DNA from: an uncultured bacterium | Lineage (GTDB): Bacteria > Cyanobacteriota > Vampirovibrionia > Gastranaerophilales > Gastranaerophilaceae | Length of the DNA: 41,431 bases | Direction of reading: 5' to 3' | NCBI GenBank assembly: GCA_902797965.1 | Contig: CADBUY010000016.1 | Span: forward strand, 4,392 to 45,822 | Shown here: positions 28,101 to 36,158 of the stretch, one piece after another | Numbering within the stretch: the first letter of the stretch is position 1 | How the letters are laid out: each line of letters starts with the position of its first letter | Notes under the pieces: model-generated | The model's database searches: none | Seen by the model: only the letters and a program-made list of their open reading frames with translations | Told to the model about the DNA's origin: nothing | Made by a program: the position numbers and the translations under genes

Positions 28101-31100
28101 AAATACATTATCAGGTATTGCAGCCGGTATGGGCAGTATAGCAGGTGACATATCTGTTGTTAATTTAGGGAAAAGAGAAGTTGTCAATGATAAAGACAGA
28201 GAAGACAGCAAAATTAATGATGCCTTAAAAAAGGTACAATTACAATACGACAGAGCGACAACAACCGAAGATAAAACTGTCGAGAAACCGGCTGGTGACG
28301 GCAGATTTAATGTAACAACATCTTCTAAGGATAAAACAGGTGCTATTGCAAGAGTTAACGGTAATTTAGAAACCACAGAAGACATTAATCTGAATTCAGA
28401 AACTGTTTTAAAAGGTATTAACGAAAAAGGTGAGTCGGTAGATACTTTATCGTTTGATAACAAAAATATTGCTGCAGGTGGTGTCTCAGCCGGTGTAGGT
28501 GTTAAGTTGGTTAACTTCGCAAACATTACTGATGCTGAAATCGCAGGCGGAAATGTTAAAGCAGACGGAAATATAAATATTAATGCTGAATCCGTAAATA
28601 ATGTTAAAATGACAAACAGCAAATACACAGTTGCCGGTACTTCAATTGGTGGTGCAGTAGGTATTTATGATAACAAAGCTTTAACCAATGCAAAAATTAC
28701 AAATGCTGATGTTAATGCTAAAAATGTAAATATTAATGCAAAATCTTCCAATAAAGCAGATATTTCAAGTGAAGCAGTAACTGTAGGAGGTATAGATGTT
28801 AACGTTTCTATATCAAAAGTTATTGATAAAAATGTTACAAATGCAATAGTTACAGGGGATACAAATATAACAGCGGATTATTTGAATCTTCACGCAACAG
28901 GAAATGCTGATGTCGCAACATCTTTGCAAACAGATGTTGTCGCAGCTGCAAAGATTGCCGTTATAAATAGCAAAGCTGATGAAACATCTATAACCAGAGC
29001 AATTATAAAAGATGTTAACGGTGATATAAATGTTAAAGGATTAAATTTAGTTGCATCTTCGGATAAGCTGGTTGCATCTACAAGCACCAATACTACATCT
29101 GCAACAGGATTGGGTATAGGAACTACCAGTTCAGGTGCGAATATGAATGCTACTATGCAAGCCGGAATAGACAGTATAAAAACTCAAGATGATAAAAAAG
29201 GTTTGACTATTAATAACAGCGGTAAAACAATCATCTTGTCAGGTGCAAAAGCATCTAAAGTAGATATGGACAACTTAGCTGATTTAATTGAAACTAAATC
29301 AATAGACTCAGCAACAGCAGAAGCAAAAGCGTATATAGAAAATAAAAGCTTTAGTCTTTTTGACTTTTCAGTAATAAAACCAAAAGCTACAAATAATGTT
29401 ATATCAAATGCAATAATGAAGTCAGACAATCACAATGCTGATTCTCTGAAAATGCTTGCAAAAATTAATGAACAAGCAAGTGCCGAACTTAGCAGTCTAT
29501 CCACATCGGCAATAACAATTGGAGTTTCGTCATTAACGACTGATGTTATAGGTAAAGTTGGAGTTGATGTAGCAGGTGTTAATACTATTGCAAATGTAAT
29601 TGATATAGAAGTAAACAGTAATGTTAAAAGTTCTCATTCTTTAGCTTCTTCTTCTTTTGGTGTTGTGTCCGGCAGTGGTCTTGATATGACAGCTGATGTT
29701 AATTCAAATACAACTTTGAATATCGGCGGAGAATTAAATGCTGATACTGTTGATATTACAACTAATACTAACAGACTTTCAACAATAGATTATTCTTCTT
29801 CCGCAGGAGGAGGTATTTCAATAACAAGAATCAGTGTAGATAATAAGGTAAACGGAGAATCTGTAATAAACTTAGACAATTATACTCCGTCAAAAGATTA
29901 TGCTAATAAACTTACTATTTCTCATAATTCAGAAAATACACAAGATACAGTTTCATCATCTGTTTCAGGAGGTGCTATTTCTATTAGTACAGCAAGTGTA
30001 GGCGGAGAATTGGACAGTAAAACAAGCTTGAATATTAAGAACTCTGACATTAATCTTGATAATGACATTGATATTTCAGTAAATAATACCAATATTGTTA
30101 AAGACACTGCATCAATGACAAACGGCGGTGTTATCGCAATCGTATCAAATGATGTAAATCATACTTACGGTTCAGGTACTGCTATAACAGTTGATAATTC
30201 AAAAATATCAGCTAAAAATCTTATAATGAAAGCTACTTCTAAAGTTAAAAACGCAAGAGAAAATGATTGGGTTGATTACAGAGGTGCATCTTACGGATTT
30301 GTCGCAGGCAATGATACTAAATTAACTAATACTATTAATCAAACAAGTGAAATTGAATTTAAGAACGGTGCAGAAGTTAACGCAGACGAGAATGTTAATT
30401 TAACTGTTAACACTGATGCTAACTTTATGCAAAAAATTGATTCTTCCGGCGCAGGATTTGTTGCAGTACCAAAATCTACTAATAAATTGATTACTAACAA
30501 TACAAACAGAGTAGCAATAGATGAAACATCATCAGTTTCAGCAAAACGCTCTACCGTATTTGATTTTGATTCAAATAACACATTGCACACACGTTCTTAT
30601 GCAGATGCAAAAAACTTTGCAGGAAAGCCTGTCGCAAAATCATATTTAACATTAAATGTCAACAATAAACTTGAAAACAAAGGTAAAATTAATGCAGGAA
30701 GTGTTGTTGATATAAACTTTATGGATAACTCAAATAATGATTTAAACCAATACGCTCATACCGATGCTGATGCAGCTGTTGCAAGATCTAACCAGGATGG
30801 TTCGTTAACAAGAACTTATAAAAATCTTATTAGTGTTGCAAAGAATGCTTTAATATCTTCTAAAAAGGATATTGATATAAACTATGGTTCCGGTAAAGAA
30901 ACTTTAAATTCAGAGATTTCATACAGATCTACAAGCTACGGTTTATTTGGTATTCCTATTACAGTAAAAGGTCATTGGAACTCAATTTCAGGCGAACCAA
31001 GTCACAAATTGGTTCTTGACGGTGAAATGAAAGCCGGAGAAGGTAATAACAGATACATGAAGATTACTTCTGACGGTAAGATTGATTTAACATCATTAAC

Positions 31101-34100
31101 AGGATTTGGTAAGGGTGATTATTTCCTTTCAGAAGATGTTACCGGCGATAGCAGTGATATAAAGAATAACACAATCAAAATTTTACAGGCAAGAATTAGC
31201 GAAATTAATAAACAAATAGAAGAACTTGATAAAACTATTGCGAAAAAAGAAAAAGCAATTGAAATGTTTGACAAAGCAGTCAAAAACATTGAAGCTATGG
31301 AAAATGAGTTAAATAATCCTAAATATACACAGTTGTCTTTAGAAGAATTTGAAAAAGCAGGTAATGAGGATTATAAAGCTCTTGTTAAAAAAGCATTGAG
31401 CGATAATAATGCCGGAAGTGTTGATTATGAAACAATCACTACAGAATATATTGCTTATGTAAAAGAAATGAGATCTCAAATTGAGCAAGCTAATGATAAA
31501 TTCTATACAGACGGAATTGAACCGTCAGTTAAAGAATCTGATATTATGAATATTGCCAAGTTTATAGATAGTAAAAAAGACGGTGATACTACAAATGTTT
31601 ATAAAAATTTAACTGAACAACAAATAAAAATATTATCGGATAATGCAGATATTGTAGCTAAAAGGCTGACTGAAACCGAAAAAGGTAAGTATAATGTGTA
31701 TAACGATAAATATATTCTTGTTCCTTCATTTACAGTTCCTGACGCAACTTCAGCAACAGGAACAAAAGAGATGACGGAAGCAGAAGCTCTGAGTACAATA
31801 AAAACATTATTTGCAGATCAGTTAGCTATTATGAAAAATGATAAAGCAAATGATCTAAAAGAAAAGAACTTATTAGCTAAAAATTCAAAAACTCAAGAAG
31901 AAAATTTGCTGGCAATAGTATTTTCAAAGATTGATACAATTGGGGATATACCATATTTTGTAGAATTAGCTGATATAGCAACAGAAGCATCAGGTATTTA
32001 TATCAATGGAAATATCAGCGATGTAAATGATATTACGGGCAGTGGTGAATTTAGAGTTGATAGTCCAGCACTTACTGTTGATAACTACTCTACAAGAAGT
32101 GTAATTGTAAACTCTGTTATGTTCGGCGATGGTACTCATAACGGTTTAATAATTAACGGAAAAGGCTATTCTGATTACATGAATGATGATAACAAAGTAA
32201 TTGGTACAAATGACGGTGTTCACTACAGGAGCATTGGAGTTGGTGGAAATGGTGATGTTAAAATTACAAATTACTATGATATCCTAAATCCTTTTGCAGG
32301 TACTCTTGATGTTCCTCACAATCTTCAAGAATCAGATATTACAATGCAAAGACCGATATTAACAAGCGGTAAATTGGATATATTCAATGACAGCGGAGAT
32401 ATTATCGCATTATCTGATATAGAAGCAGGAAGCAAACATTTAGTATCGACACGCGGCAATATTCAAATCATGCCTGATAATAAATTTACCTTCAAAAAAA
32501 ATGATAGCATGTTTGCCGGAAAGAACATTCGTATAACCGGAATAGAAGCTGATATGGAAGAAGGCGGTACTATTCAAGCAGGTTATAGGGAAAGAAAACT
32601 TGTAATAACAGATGAAATGTTAAAGCCGAAAAACTTGGTTCTTGATCCTACTACAGGTGAAACTAATATGATTAATCTTGGCGCTACACCTTATTTAGGT
32701 GATGCAAACGGCAATAATATTAAAGCAATCTATAAAGACGGTCAAATTTATGTATTTGGTATAGACTATACGAATGGTACAGTTGATATGGATATCCAAA
32801 GCGGCTCTGTTGCATCAAATATTATAACAAAGAAGGGCGGTAACCCTATTACAATTAAAAATAATACAGATAAGATTGTTAATATTTCAAAGATTTTCAA
32901 TCCTGTAAGTCATGGTGATTTTTATATGGCAGGTGAAGCTGATTATTCAAACCGTCAGCATAAACCTATAAATCTTTCTAATAGTGCAGGCGCAATTAAC
33001 ATTGATTCTAACGGAGGAATTAATTTTAATTCATACATAACAAACGAAAGCGGCAATATAAACATTACAAATAAAAATGGTGATATTACTATATATGATG
33101 AAATAATGACATATATGGATGATATTATTGTTTCGCAAAACAATGGTAATGTAATAAACGGAATGTCAGATAAAGTTTTAGACAAACATTATAGTGTCAA
33201 TTTTGCAGATTATGATAAATGGGAAAAAATATATATTCCGAATTTTGTAACTAGCGGTAACTTAGTATTAAACGTAATTGACGGTGATATAGGTGTAAAT
33301 TCTAATCCGAACGCAAAAATCGGTATAGATGCAACCACTAGAGATTATACTGATTCTTTGAATGTAGGAGTAATAGGAACAATAATTGCAACAGCTAAAA
33401 ACAATACAAAGACTGATAAACGCTTAATAAATCTAAGAGGTCATTATTCAAATCTTAATCTTAAAGAAGTAACATCTGACGGTGATGTAATTTTAACCGC
33501 AGCTGATTGGAATACACCGGATTTAAGACCTACACCAAAGAATGATGAAGAATATTTTACAGGATATTCTATATTGAATGCTTCTGAAAACGGTTCTCCT
33601 ATTAACGGTCAAAATGTATCATTAATCTCAAGTAATACAATAGGCTCTGCAGATAAGAAAATGGTTATAAATCAAGATACATTAGCTAATGGTGGAGCAA
33701 AAGTAAGTATAGAGGGTGAAAATAATGTATATGTTGATTTGAAAACAAATTCAAATAATCCTCTGCATATAGATTCAATAATATCCAAACGTGGTGATAT
33801 AGATTTAACGAATGCTACAAATTCAATAATTAACTATATTACTTCAGGCGGAGATTTACATATTCTTGAAACAGGCAAAGAACTTACAATATATAATATT
33901 GGCGGAAATGCAATTGGCTTTGACGACATTTTATATCCTCATGATAACATAGGTAACGGAACAAATGCAGCCGTTCCTCAATCTATTGAGATTGAAGTTC
34001 TTGATGCTTTAGGCGGCGATAATGCAGATTCAACGCTTAAGATTTATACAGCTTATGTACAAGGCAGAAATAAAGGTCAAGGTGAATTTGACTCAAACGG

Positions 34101-35190
34101 AAGACAAATTGCAGATGTTAGCTTAATGGCAGATAATATTTATGTAAACTCCGCTAACGCAAAAGATTCTTCAGTAACTACAAAGAAAAATCCTAACGGA
34201 TTTAAGCAGACAAATAAAACATATGCTGATACACAACTGGGACTTGTTGGTGACACAATATATCAAGCTCAAGGTATAAATGCATATGGTGAAGGCAAGG
34301 CTATTGTTCTTGATGTAAAAGGTGTAAGCAAAGAATTTATAGATGAAAACACTACAGCTGCAAATAGAACAAACTATAATATTCAAACACCGGTTGCTCC
34401 GGACCCAATGTTTGCTAATCCTGATAATCAAATAGTTGACCACGACTATAGAACTAAGAATACTGTTATTTCTGTGAATAACAATAGTTCCACAGACAGA
34501 GGCGCAGTATTCAATGCCATTTATGCGGATGATGCATACGTTGACTCAAAAGAGACTGATTTAAGCGTGAAAGACGGTTATATCAAAGATTATGCTGAAT
34601 TTTCTAATATTGACAAAAAAATAACTGTTGATAACAATTACAGACGCAGACTTAGAGATGCAGATGCTCAAATATATACAGAAAAAACCGGCTCATTCTC
34701 TTTGGGATTAGATCGCACAATAGACATGAAAACAACAGCACCTATTGTAGGAAATGATTTTTACGAACTTGCAAATGATTATCAAAGCGAAGGAAATTTT
34801 GTCAACAGAAGCAGAAAAGATACTGCAAATCTAAATGATAATGTTGACAGATATAGTAAATTTGATAAACAAAATTATAAAGAAGAATTAAAACGTACAT
34901 CTATAAGATTTGATACAACAAAGGATGCAGATTTAAAATCTAATGTAAAAATCTATGATTTATCTACAACCGGAGCTTCAATTAAGAATATTGACGGATT
35001 AAAAGTTGGAGATGAAACAAAAGTAAGAATTGCGTTTGATGATGTAGATGTAACTTTAAAATCTAAAGTTGTAAGCATTCAAGGTGACAGAGCCGGAGTT
35101 GAATTTATTGATATAACACCTGATGTAGCAAACAAAATTCTATACAGATATATGCAAAAACAAAACACAATGAAGATAAGTAAAAAATAG
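19132..35190 (+). CDS. giant TpsA/LktA-like filamentous adhesin with C-terminal PilZ-like domain
   Basis: A single 5352-residue frame. The signal peptide (1-29, VLA/TE) is followed by a TPS secretion domain (30-150) with FVNLVDNQVVINGIIN and SPNGIVIGASGILNVGSL, as in FhaB and Fusobacterium LktA. The body is beta-helix made of loosely repeated 60-70-residue modules, roughly GxGxAxxxxxxVN...VxAxIxxSxIxxxxxVxVxA. It is broken by Gly/Ser/Asp/Lys linkers at about 615-760 and 1403-1567 and by an alpha-helical, coiled-coil insert at about 4010-4260. The C-terminus (5250-5345) reads as a PilZ domain: R5255 and R5259 form RxxxR; D5276, S5278 and G5281 form DxSxxG; GVEFID closes the barrel. I noticed no cysteine after the signal peptide. 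Partner transporter is divergent; a Skp-type chaperone follows. Ligand and surface fate are unknown. Confidence 0.9.
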   Translation: MAKKFLQKIMASLICVGMLLFGLPTSVLATEISNITGNNGVYNIEASKISGETGFREYEKFNLSQGDIANLIYKLNGSDFKNFVNLVDNQVVINGIINTMKDNNFYNGHAIFVSPNGIVIGASGILNVGSLTLMAPSQNAYNLFKKTYGDNLDQFGYDPKNDNYKSLITNSSGDIIINGKIFAREDVNAYGRRILTNVNPDDVTKTANATPAVFAGVQGYDKEITADSAAEALFNSLVSNDTTNADNIELKDGKIALVTNKVNEEILTTAIEKIESNNNTGNNTDPTTTNSDNGSTNNKTTTKTIINTITGLKTVKTTTPNPDSTSDKDKDKTTTTYSIDKTYEKSSLSENSSEVKIDNTTLAAGEISIEANDSSEKEVSDDTIKAYNDALKAAQNNNPDGKKDDTTQDKTTSNLIHKSFKDVAPDAKATVTITNSKLIADAITIEANAKSSTETSLQLLDTIYEKWIGTFGADVVMAIMMKINEKELPEGTPAYEWQVWKAIKSYFSDDTYDFFDGAKAVSNINITNTDIMAADSVDITSNAEANFDISTATMDSSSAFMYGLGASTESKVNIKDSKISTSADDGEVNINALSNLTEKLKYDGTKFLSLFTEKKSDSGNASDSGEGSNTGEKPNTGSDGEGNSGEKPNSGSEGDGNSGEKPSSGSDNNQNADNGNNPDSNDKNPDTNSDTGKGKTKLLASAQDNADSGSDTNKDDSGKDSGSDKDKTGGGSDGKTDTTSTDNKDKDKDNGGSEDKNKVSAYNLVLLNNTVKNDTNVTIDNSTIETTNLNVRAIGYNETDVSLKNVSNVGKESEHTGVAAAMLINHFRSNTKIDVKNNTKITLKEKDPKMKTVTKDDGTTEEEVDKTYGDAKFITQNVNNISNSVESEVKAKEQTNKNTKTEITDNEKGILTKAYGWLNDKLFTKLGDKVSNVADKLQTQFSGSGIWNDEISTSVATIDNSTINSTTVDVSSNLVDLTLNQAIANAGANNKIGAGAAVVVDDQHNTSNAKITNNSKITAKDEVNVNATTQMPMNPFELKIGQEVAGSDGNKTELFLGVGFDQGDGVANWDAEFLHTELKKLLNPDTLKSVGSALKKPREFAGNNELSMDGLFNNFVKAQGSAETAAIAGSILVNTLKNDTVAEVVNGAVINVTGKEGNVNINAANSIVNYNAAGKVDFLIEEINKLISEKIGGNDPDKDEASKFGLGGSVLVSNLESNATAKIDNAKVKVDSGDINVNAGQEEAYVNALVTGGKASTFVIEGSVNVQNVGGKTAAYIINTDDISADSVNVNAGKGTIAMKQKGDDDPFEFDEDTHELNVKDPRDFDNTIIIVNFLGVNATQKGSGSGSQSSSSGASIGASVNVATLKQEIEAYIDNSTITADEVNVNADTASKKIDVLLAAASAGGYDMKESKEEGKKSNEAKAEENKQQEGDKTSTDNKDKNKDQQTTDNKDKDKNKDQQTTDNNKKSKNIGNWMDMLDEAGDDEEDVMNLNDLFKENDASEKAQTSVKKNSEAIKTTDKTVDKDGKEKTPTEKTGSTKKSNADNLTDNKNKTLEGDSSKKADTETAYSNFSLAAAGSVDITKDETKATAKITNSTINTGKKAEVSSSYDAFVVDVNGGFAKAGNVAVGAGVNVYRNLSKTSSLVENSIINFTSADAQGLNVLSNTDIGLYDVTVGIGAASNDEKGLKIAAGGSFGWNTLKNTVSSKINKSTVQKEDDATNPNVNVEAKDTSKIWNVTGGVAFSKGGQGSTGIGGGIAATVDYSSKDIIAEVIDSNLKDVGDVKINADLTQDYNTIAIAAAIATGSQSSYNFDGAVNTEVNTNNVTARGKDSTIISNGDVSVTATENVKNQSLAGGLDMSTSQSGVGVGIGAIVNVDKPTITAESDNLKVEKSNSIDINAKEIEDLKFLAVNLGIQTGGGHTINVNGIANVFISEIVAQSINNSVLNSTGNVGINSIYDNTLQGITAVAGGSMNGNAIGANLLANVYNNHVTAELQKGSKIKTDGDASINARASEDVVLTPVGLTLSNGGSAVAANINANVFVDTIKAQQYGEVEKSGSVLVNASDVTSIITRGGTLKLSNGGSAIGGSVNVDVLDKTVTAEIKDTNVNSTGDVNVIATSVNAFGATKDKDDNYDSASLDYAEQYTAEDSNNEYKERSATDEDNKDAFANWNMFYDLSASFQASVSGAIVVKVVDNEVNSYIQNSKINADGLNVLAKDYTAANAIIGRLAYGGSASVGANVFVLAGNSEVNSKILSGSILDIKNDTNIAAESSKRSTLISVAGGASGTASVNGSAVANVINDNITAKIDDGANVETGSLSVKANSNNDVKGLVVNASGAGNAAIGAVAYINKQKSETIAQIGTDGMSGATVKADDNITVKTQADDAFSALIVNINGSGGAAVGAMGLLNFIDSTVKSGIYNSNITSENGNVDVIADRGFNRQEKTSVNPFRSWFKDTSIYKTSGKPNEDGTTSTKVKPLDTTDIKKLAPKVGLFSVAAAGTAAVNASIISNDMEGHITSEVKNSTVSAEQGLNVHAKQDFTNFDAMAAISGAGNAAINVSGIINVLEDTITAEVNNTKVTKGGVDVDAKSVMEVNQVVISGQGAGVGAAVGASVDVNKINDKVYAYVKNGSEIHGGTNVNAEHAIEINNILLGGSIGGEGFAGNFIPVINTYTGTTIAQIMASDVNDGDISINANDYVDNFSAVTGLSGMGIGASMNGFLIRNDYENTVEAGLKDININTNNNINISSSSVVDSENALLSAALTGVGGAVNINIIINLIDSTVKSYIEDTVITKAGNITLTTNKDKNGNVFQDKIHNLTGNVGVTGVGGTASTNLIYNMYENTTLSYVEKTDIQKAENLFVEAHGNKLFKGNNYGIVATGIGGSLLVDAIANQIESETRAYVLANYKDKDGKAKDINVDNKINVTAYDSIAANSDMGFAALAGAGGTGGININVSNYNEIVSAEILTDADNKVNAKEANITSNAEYALRNTLSGIAAGMGSIAGDISVVNLGKREVVNDKDREDSKINDALKKVQLQYDRATTTEDKTVEKPAGDGRFNVTTSSKDKTGAIARVNGNLETTEDINLNSETVLKGINEKGESVDTLSFDNKNIAAGGVSAGVGVKLVNFANITDAEIAGGNVKADGNININAESVNNVKMTNSKYTVAGTSIGGAVGIYDNKALTNAKITNADVNAKNVNINAKSSNKADISSEAVTVGGIDVNVSISKVIDKNVTNAIVTGDTNITADYLNLHATGNADVATSLQTDVVAAAKIAVINSKADETSITRAIIKDVNGDINVKGLNLVASSDKLVASTSTNTTSATGLGIGTTSSGANMNATMQAGIDSIKTQDDKKGLTINNSGKTIILSGAKASKVDMDNLADLIETKSIDSATAEAKAYIENKSFSLFDFSVIKPKATNNVISNAIMKSDNHNADSLKMLAKINEQASAELSSLSTSAITIGVSSLTTDVIGKVGVDVAGVNTIANVIDIEVNSNVKSSHSLASSSFGVVSGSGLDMTADVNSNTTLNIGGELNADTVDITTNTNRLSTIDYSSSAGGGISITRISVDNKVNGESVINLDNYTPSKDYANKLTISHNSENTQDTVSSSVSGGAISISTASVGGELDSKTSLNIKNSDINLDNDIDISVNNTNIVKDTASMTNGGVIAIVSNDVNHTYGSGTAITVDNSKISAKNLIMKATSKVKNARENDWVDYRGASYGFVAGNDTKLTNTINQTSEIEFKNGAEVNADENVNLTVNTDANFMQKIDSSGAGFVAVPKSTNKLITNNTNRVAIDETSSVSAKRSTVFDFDSNNTLHTRSYADAKNFAGKPVAKSYLTLNVNNKLENKGKINAGSVVDINFMDNSNNDLNQYAHTDADAAVARSNQDGSLTRTYKNLISVAKNALISSKKDIDINYGSGKETLNSEISYRSTSYGLFGIPITVKGHWNSISGEPSHKLVLDGEMKAGEGNNRYMKITSDGKIDLTSLTGFGKGDYFLSEDVTGDSSDIKNNTIKILQARISEINKQIEELDKTIAKKEKAIEMFDKAVKNIEAMENELNNPKYTQLSLEEFEKAGNEDYKALVKKALSDNNAGSVDYETITTEYIAYVKEMRSQIEQANDKFYTDGIEPSVKESDIMNIAKFIDSKKDGDTTNVYKNLTEQQIKILSDNADIVAKRLTETEKGKYNVYNDKYILVPSFTVPDATSATGTKEMTEAEALSTIKTLFADQLAIMKNDKANDLKEKNLLAKNSKTQEENLLAIVFSKIDTIGDIPYFVELADIATEASGIYINGNISDVNDITGSGEFRVDSPALTVDNYSTRSVIVNSVMFGDGTHNGLIINGKGYSDYMNDDNKVIGTNDGVHYRSIGVGGNGDVKITNYYDILNPFAGTLDVPHNLQESDITMQRPILTSGKLDIFNDSGDIIALSDIEAGSKHLVSTRGNIQIMPDNKFTFKKNDSMFAGKNIRITGIEADMEEGGTIQAGYRERKLVITDEMLKPKNLVLDPTTGETNMINLGATPYLGDANGNNIKAIYKDGQIYVFGIDYTNGTVDMDIQSGSVASNIITKKGGNPITIKNNTDKIVNISKIFNPVSHGDFYMAGEADYSNRQHKPINLSNSAGAINIDSNGGINFNSYITNESGNINITNKNGDITIYDEIMTYMDDIIVSQNNGNVINGMSDKVLDKHYSVNFADYDKWEKIYIPNFVTSGNLVLNVIDGDIGVNSNPNAKIGIDATTRDYTDSLNVGVIGTIIATAKNNTKTDKRLINLRGHYSNLNLKEVTSDGDVILTAADWNTPDLRPTPKNDEEYFTGYSILNASENGSPINGQNVSLISSNTIGSADKKMVINQDTLANGGAKVSIEGENNVYVDLKTNSNNPLHIDSIISKRGDIDLTNATNSIINYITSGGDLHILETGKELTIYNIGGNAIGFDDILYPHDNIGNGTNAAVPQSIEIEVLDALGGDNADSTLKIYTAYVQGRNKGQGEFDSNGRQIADVSLMADNIYVNSANAKDSSVTTKKNPNGFKQTNKTYADTQLGLVGDTIYQAQGINAYGEGKAIVLDVKGVSKEFIDENTTAANRTNYNIQTPVAPDPMFANPDNQIVDHDYRTKNTVISVNNNSSTDRGAVFNAIYADDAYVDSKETDLSVKDGYIKDYAEFSNIDKKITVDNNYRRRLRDADAQIYTEKTGSFSLGLDRTIDMKTTAPIVGNDFYELANDYQSEGNFVNRSRKDTANLNDNVDRYSKFDKQNYKEELKRTSIRFDTTKDADLKSNVKIYDLSTTGASIKNIDGLKVGDETKVRIAFDDVDVTLKSKVVSIQGDRAGVEFIDITPDVANKILYRYMQKQNTMKISKK

Positions 35191-35209
35191 GCAGAAAAGG
35201 AGAGAAAAA

Positions 35210-35647
35210 ATGAAAAAAGTTTTATCACTTACATTAATGGCATTGATTTTAGGTTCCGGTTTAGCAATGGCTGAACAACGAATTGCAGTGGTTGATGTTC
35301 AGGCAGTTGTTTCAAAATCAGCACAGGTTCAGACTTTGAAGAAAGAACAACAAGCAAAAATGCAGGATTTGGAAAAATGGTTAAAGACAGCACAGGCAGA
35401 TGTTGAAAAACAAAAAACACAAGAAGGCAAGGAAAAACTTTTAAAGAAATATAATGCTGAATTTGCAAAGAAGAAAGAAGCAAACGCAAAAGATTACGCA
35501 GCAAGATTACAGGCTGTTGATAAGAGCATAACAGATACAATTGCTACCCAAGCAAGGTTAAAAGGTTATAATATGGTAATATCTAAAGGTGTAGTTGTAT
35601 TTGGCGGAGATGACATTACTGCTGATGTACAAAAAGTTGTAAAATAG
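35210..35647 (+). CDS. OmpH/Skp family periplasmic chaperone
   Basis: A 145-residue protein with a signal peptide (1-21, AMA/EQ) and the OmpH layout: a short beta strand at each end (RIAVVDVQAVV near the start, YNMVISKGVVVFGGDDIT near the end) around two long Lys/Glu/Gln-rich helices that form the tentacle of Skp. Skp-like trimers hold unfolded outer-membrane or exported proteins in the periplasm. It starts 19 bp after the giant adhesin stop with its own AAGGAGAG site, so it is almost certainly co-transcribed. This suggests it protects the adhesin or the TpsB barrel in transit. A terminator follows. Confidence 0.9.
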   Translation: MKKVLSLTLMALILGSGLAMAEQRIAVVDVQAVVSKSAQVQTLKKEQQAKMQDLEKWLKTAQADVEKQKTQEGKEKLLKKYNAEFAKKKEANAKDYAARLQAVDKSITDTIATQARLKGYNMVISKGVVVFGGDDITADVQKVVK

Positions 35648-35690
35648 TGGAAAATATTAAATATTTTACTCAAATATCAAGATAAGCATA

Positions 35691-35735
35691 AATTAAGGGC
35701 AGATTTAATCTTATAATAATCTGCTCTTAATTTTT
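35691..35735 (+). terminator. terminator after the adhesin-chaperone operon
   Basis: AATTAAGGGCAGATT pairs with AATCTGCTCTTAATT (one G-U) over a 12-base loop, followed by a T run. Confidence 0.85.
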
Positions 35736-36011
35736 ATAAAACAGCAGGTAGTATTTAATATTATAGGCATTAAAAATAACTAACATGAACTTGAGATGGT
35801 ATTTAATGCTGCATCAAGTGTCCTGAAAGAAGAATTAAAGCAGGAAATTGTTAAAAAACGACACAAAAATATAACTTTTTATTGTAAAAAAGAACACACA
35901 GAACAACCTTATTCCTATCACAATCTCACAGATAGTTTAATCTTGTTCTGTATATTAAATTACACCTCCATTAGCTTAAATTTCATTTGAAAGTTTATGT
36001 AATATTCCACG

Positions 36012-36038
36012 AAAAACAGTACATTTAGTACTGTTTTT
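36012..36038. terminator. terminator-like hairpin
   Basis: AAAAACAGTAC, loop ATTTA, GTACTGTTTTT: a perfect 11-bp stem with A and T tails, usable in either direction. Confidence 0.7.
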
Positions 36039-36073
36039 CTGTTCGCTAACGGAGTCCTTACTGCGGCACAGAT

Positions 36074-36107
36074 AAAAAGGACAACAACTTATGTTGTTGT
36101 CCTTTTT
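36074..36107. terminator. bidirectional terminator
   Basis: AAAAAGGACAACAAC, loop TTAT, and its exact reverse complement ending in T5. It lies 51 bp beyond the stop of the minus-strand frameshifted gene and probably terminates it. Confidence 0.85.
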
Positions 36108-36158
36108 ATTTTGCTTGCAAGAATATGTGATGCATCTATCTTATTTAATGGGCTCGCT

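Larger units (their letters stand above)
35736..36158. other. non-coding stretch between the adhesin operon and the frameshifted gene
   Basis: I see no convincing gene here. A 64-codon plus-strand frame (35796-35990) lacks a ribosome binding site and recognisable family. The stretch ends with two terminator hairpins, listed separately, separated by a GC-richer 35-bp piece. Confidence 0.5.

Noticed and set aside
19782..33185. Numerous minus-strand frames of 60-210 codons within the adhesin gene
   Set aside because: They are shadows of the long repetitive adhesin frame, with Val/Leu/Ser-biased composition and no start signals.
35796..35990. 64-codon plus-strand frame after the ompH terminator
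   Set aside because: No ribosome binding site, a stop only five codons upstream of the ATG, no family resemblance, and low-complexity AT-rich second half; at most a decayed fragment.
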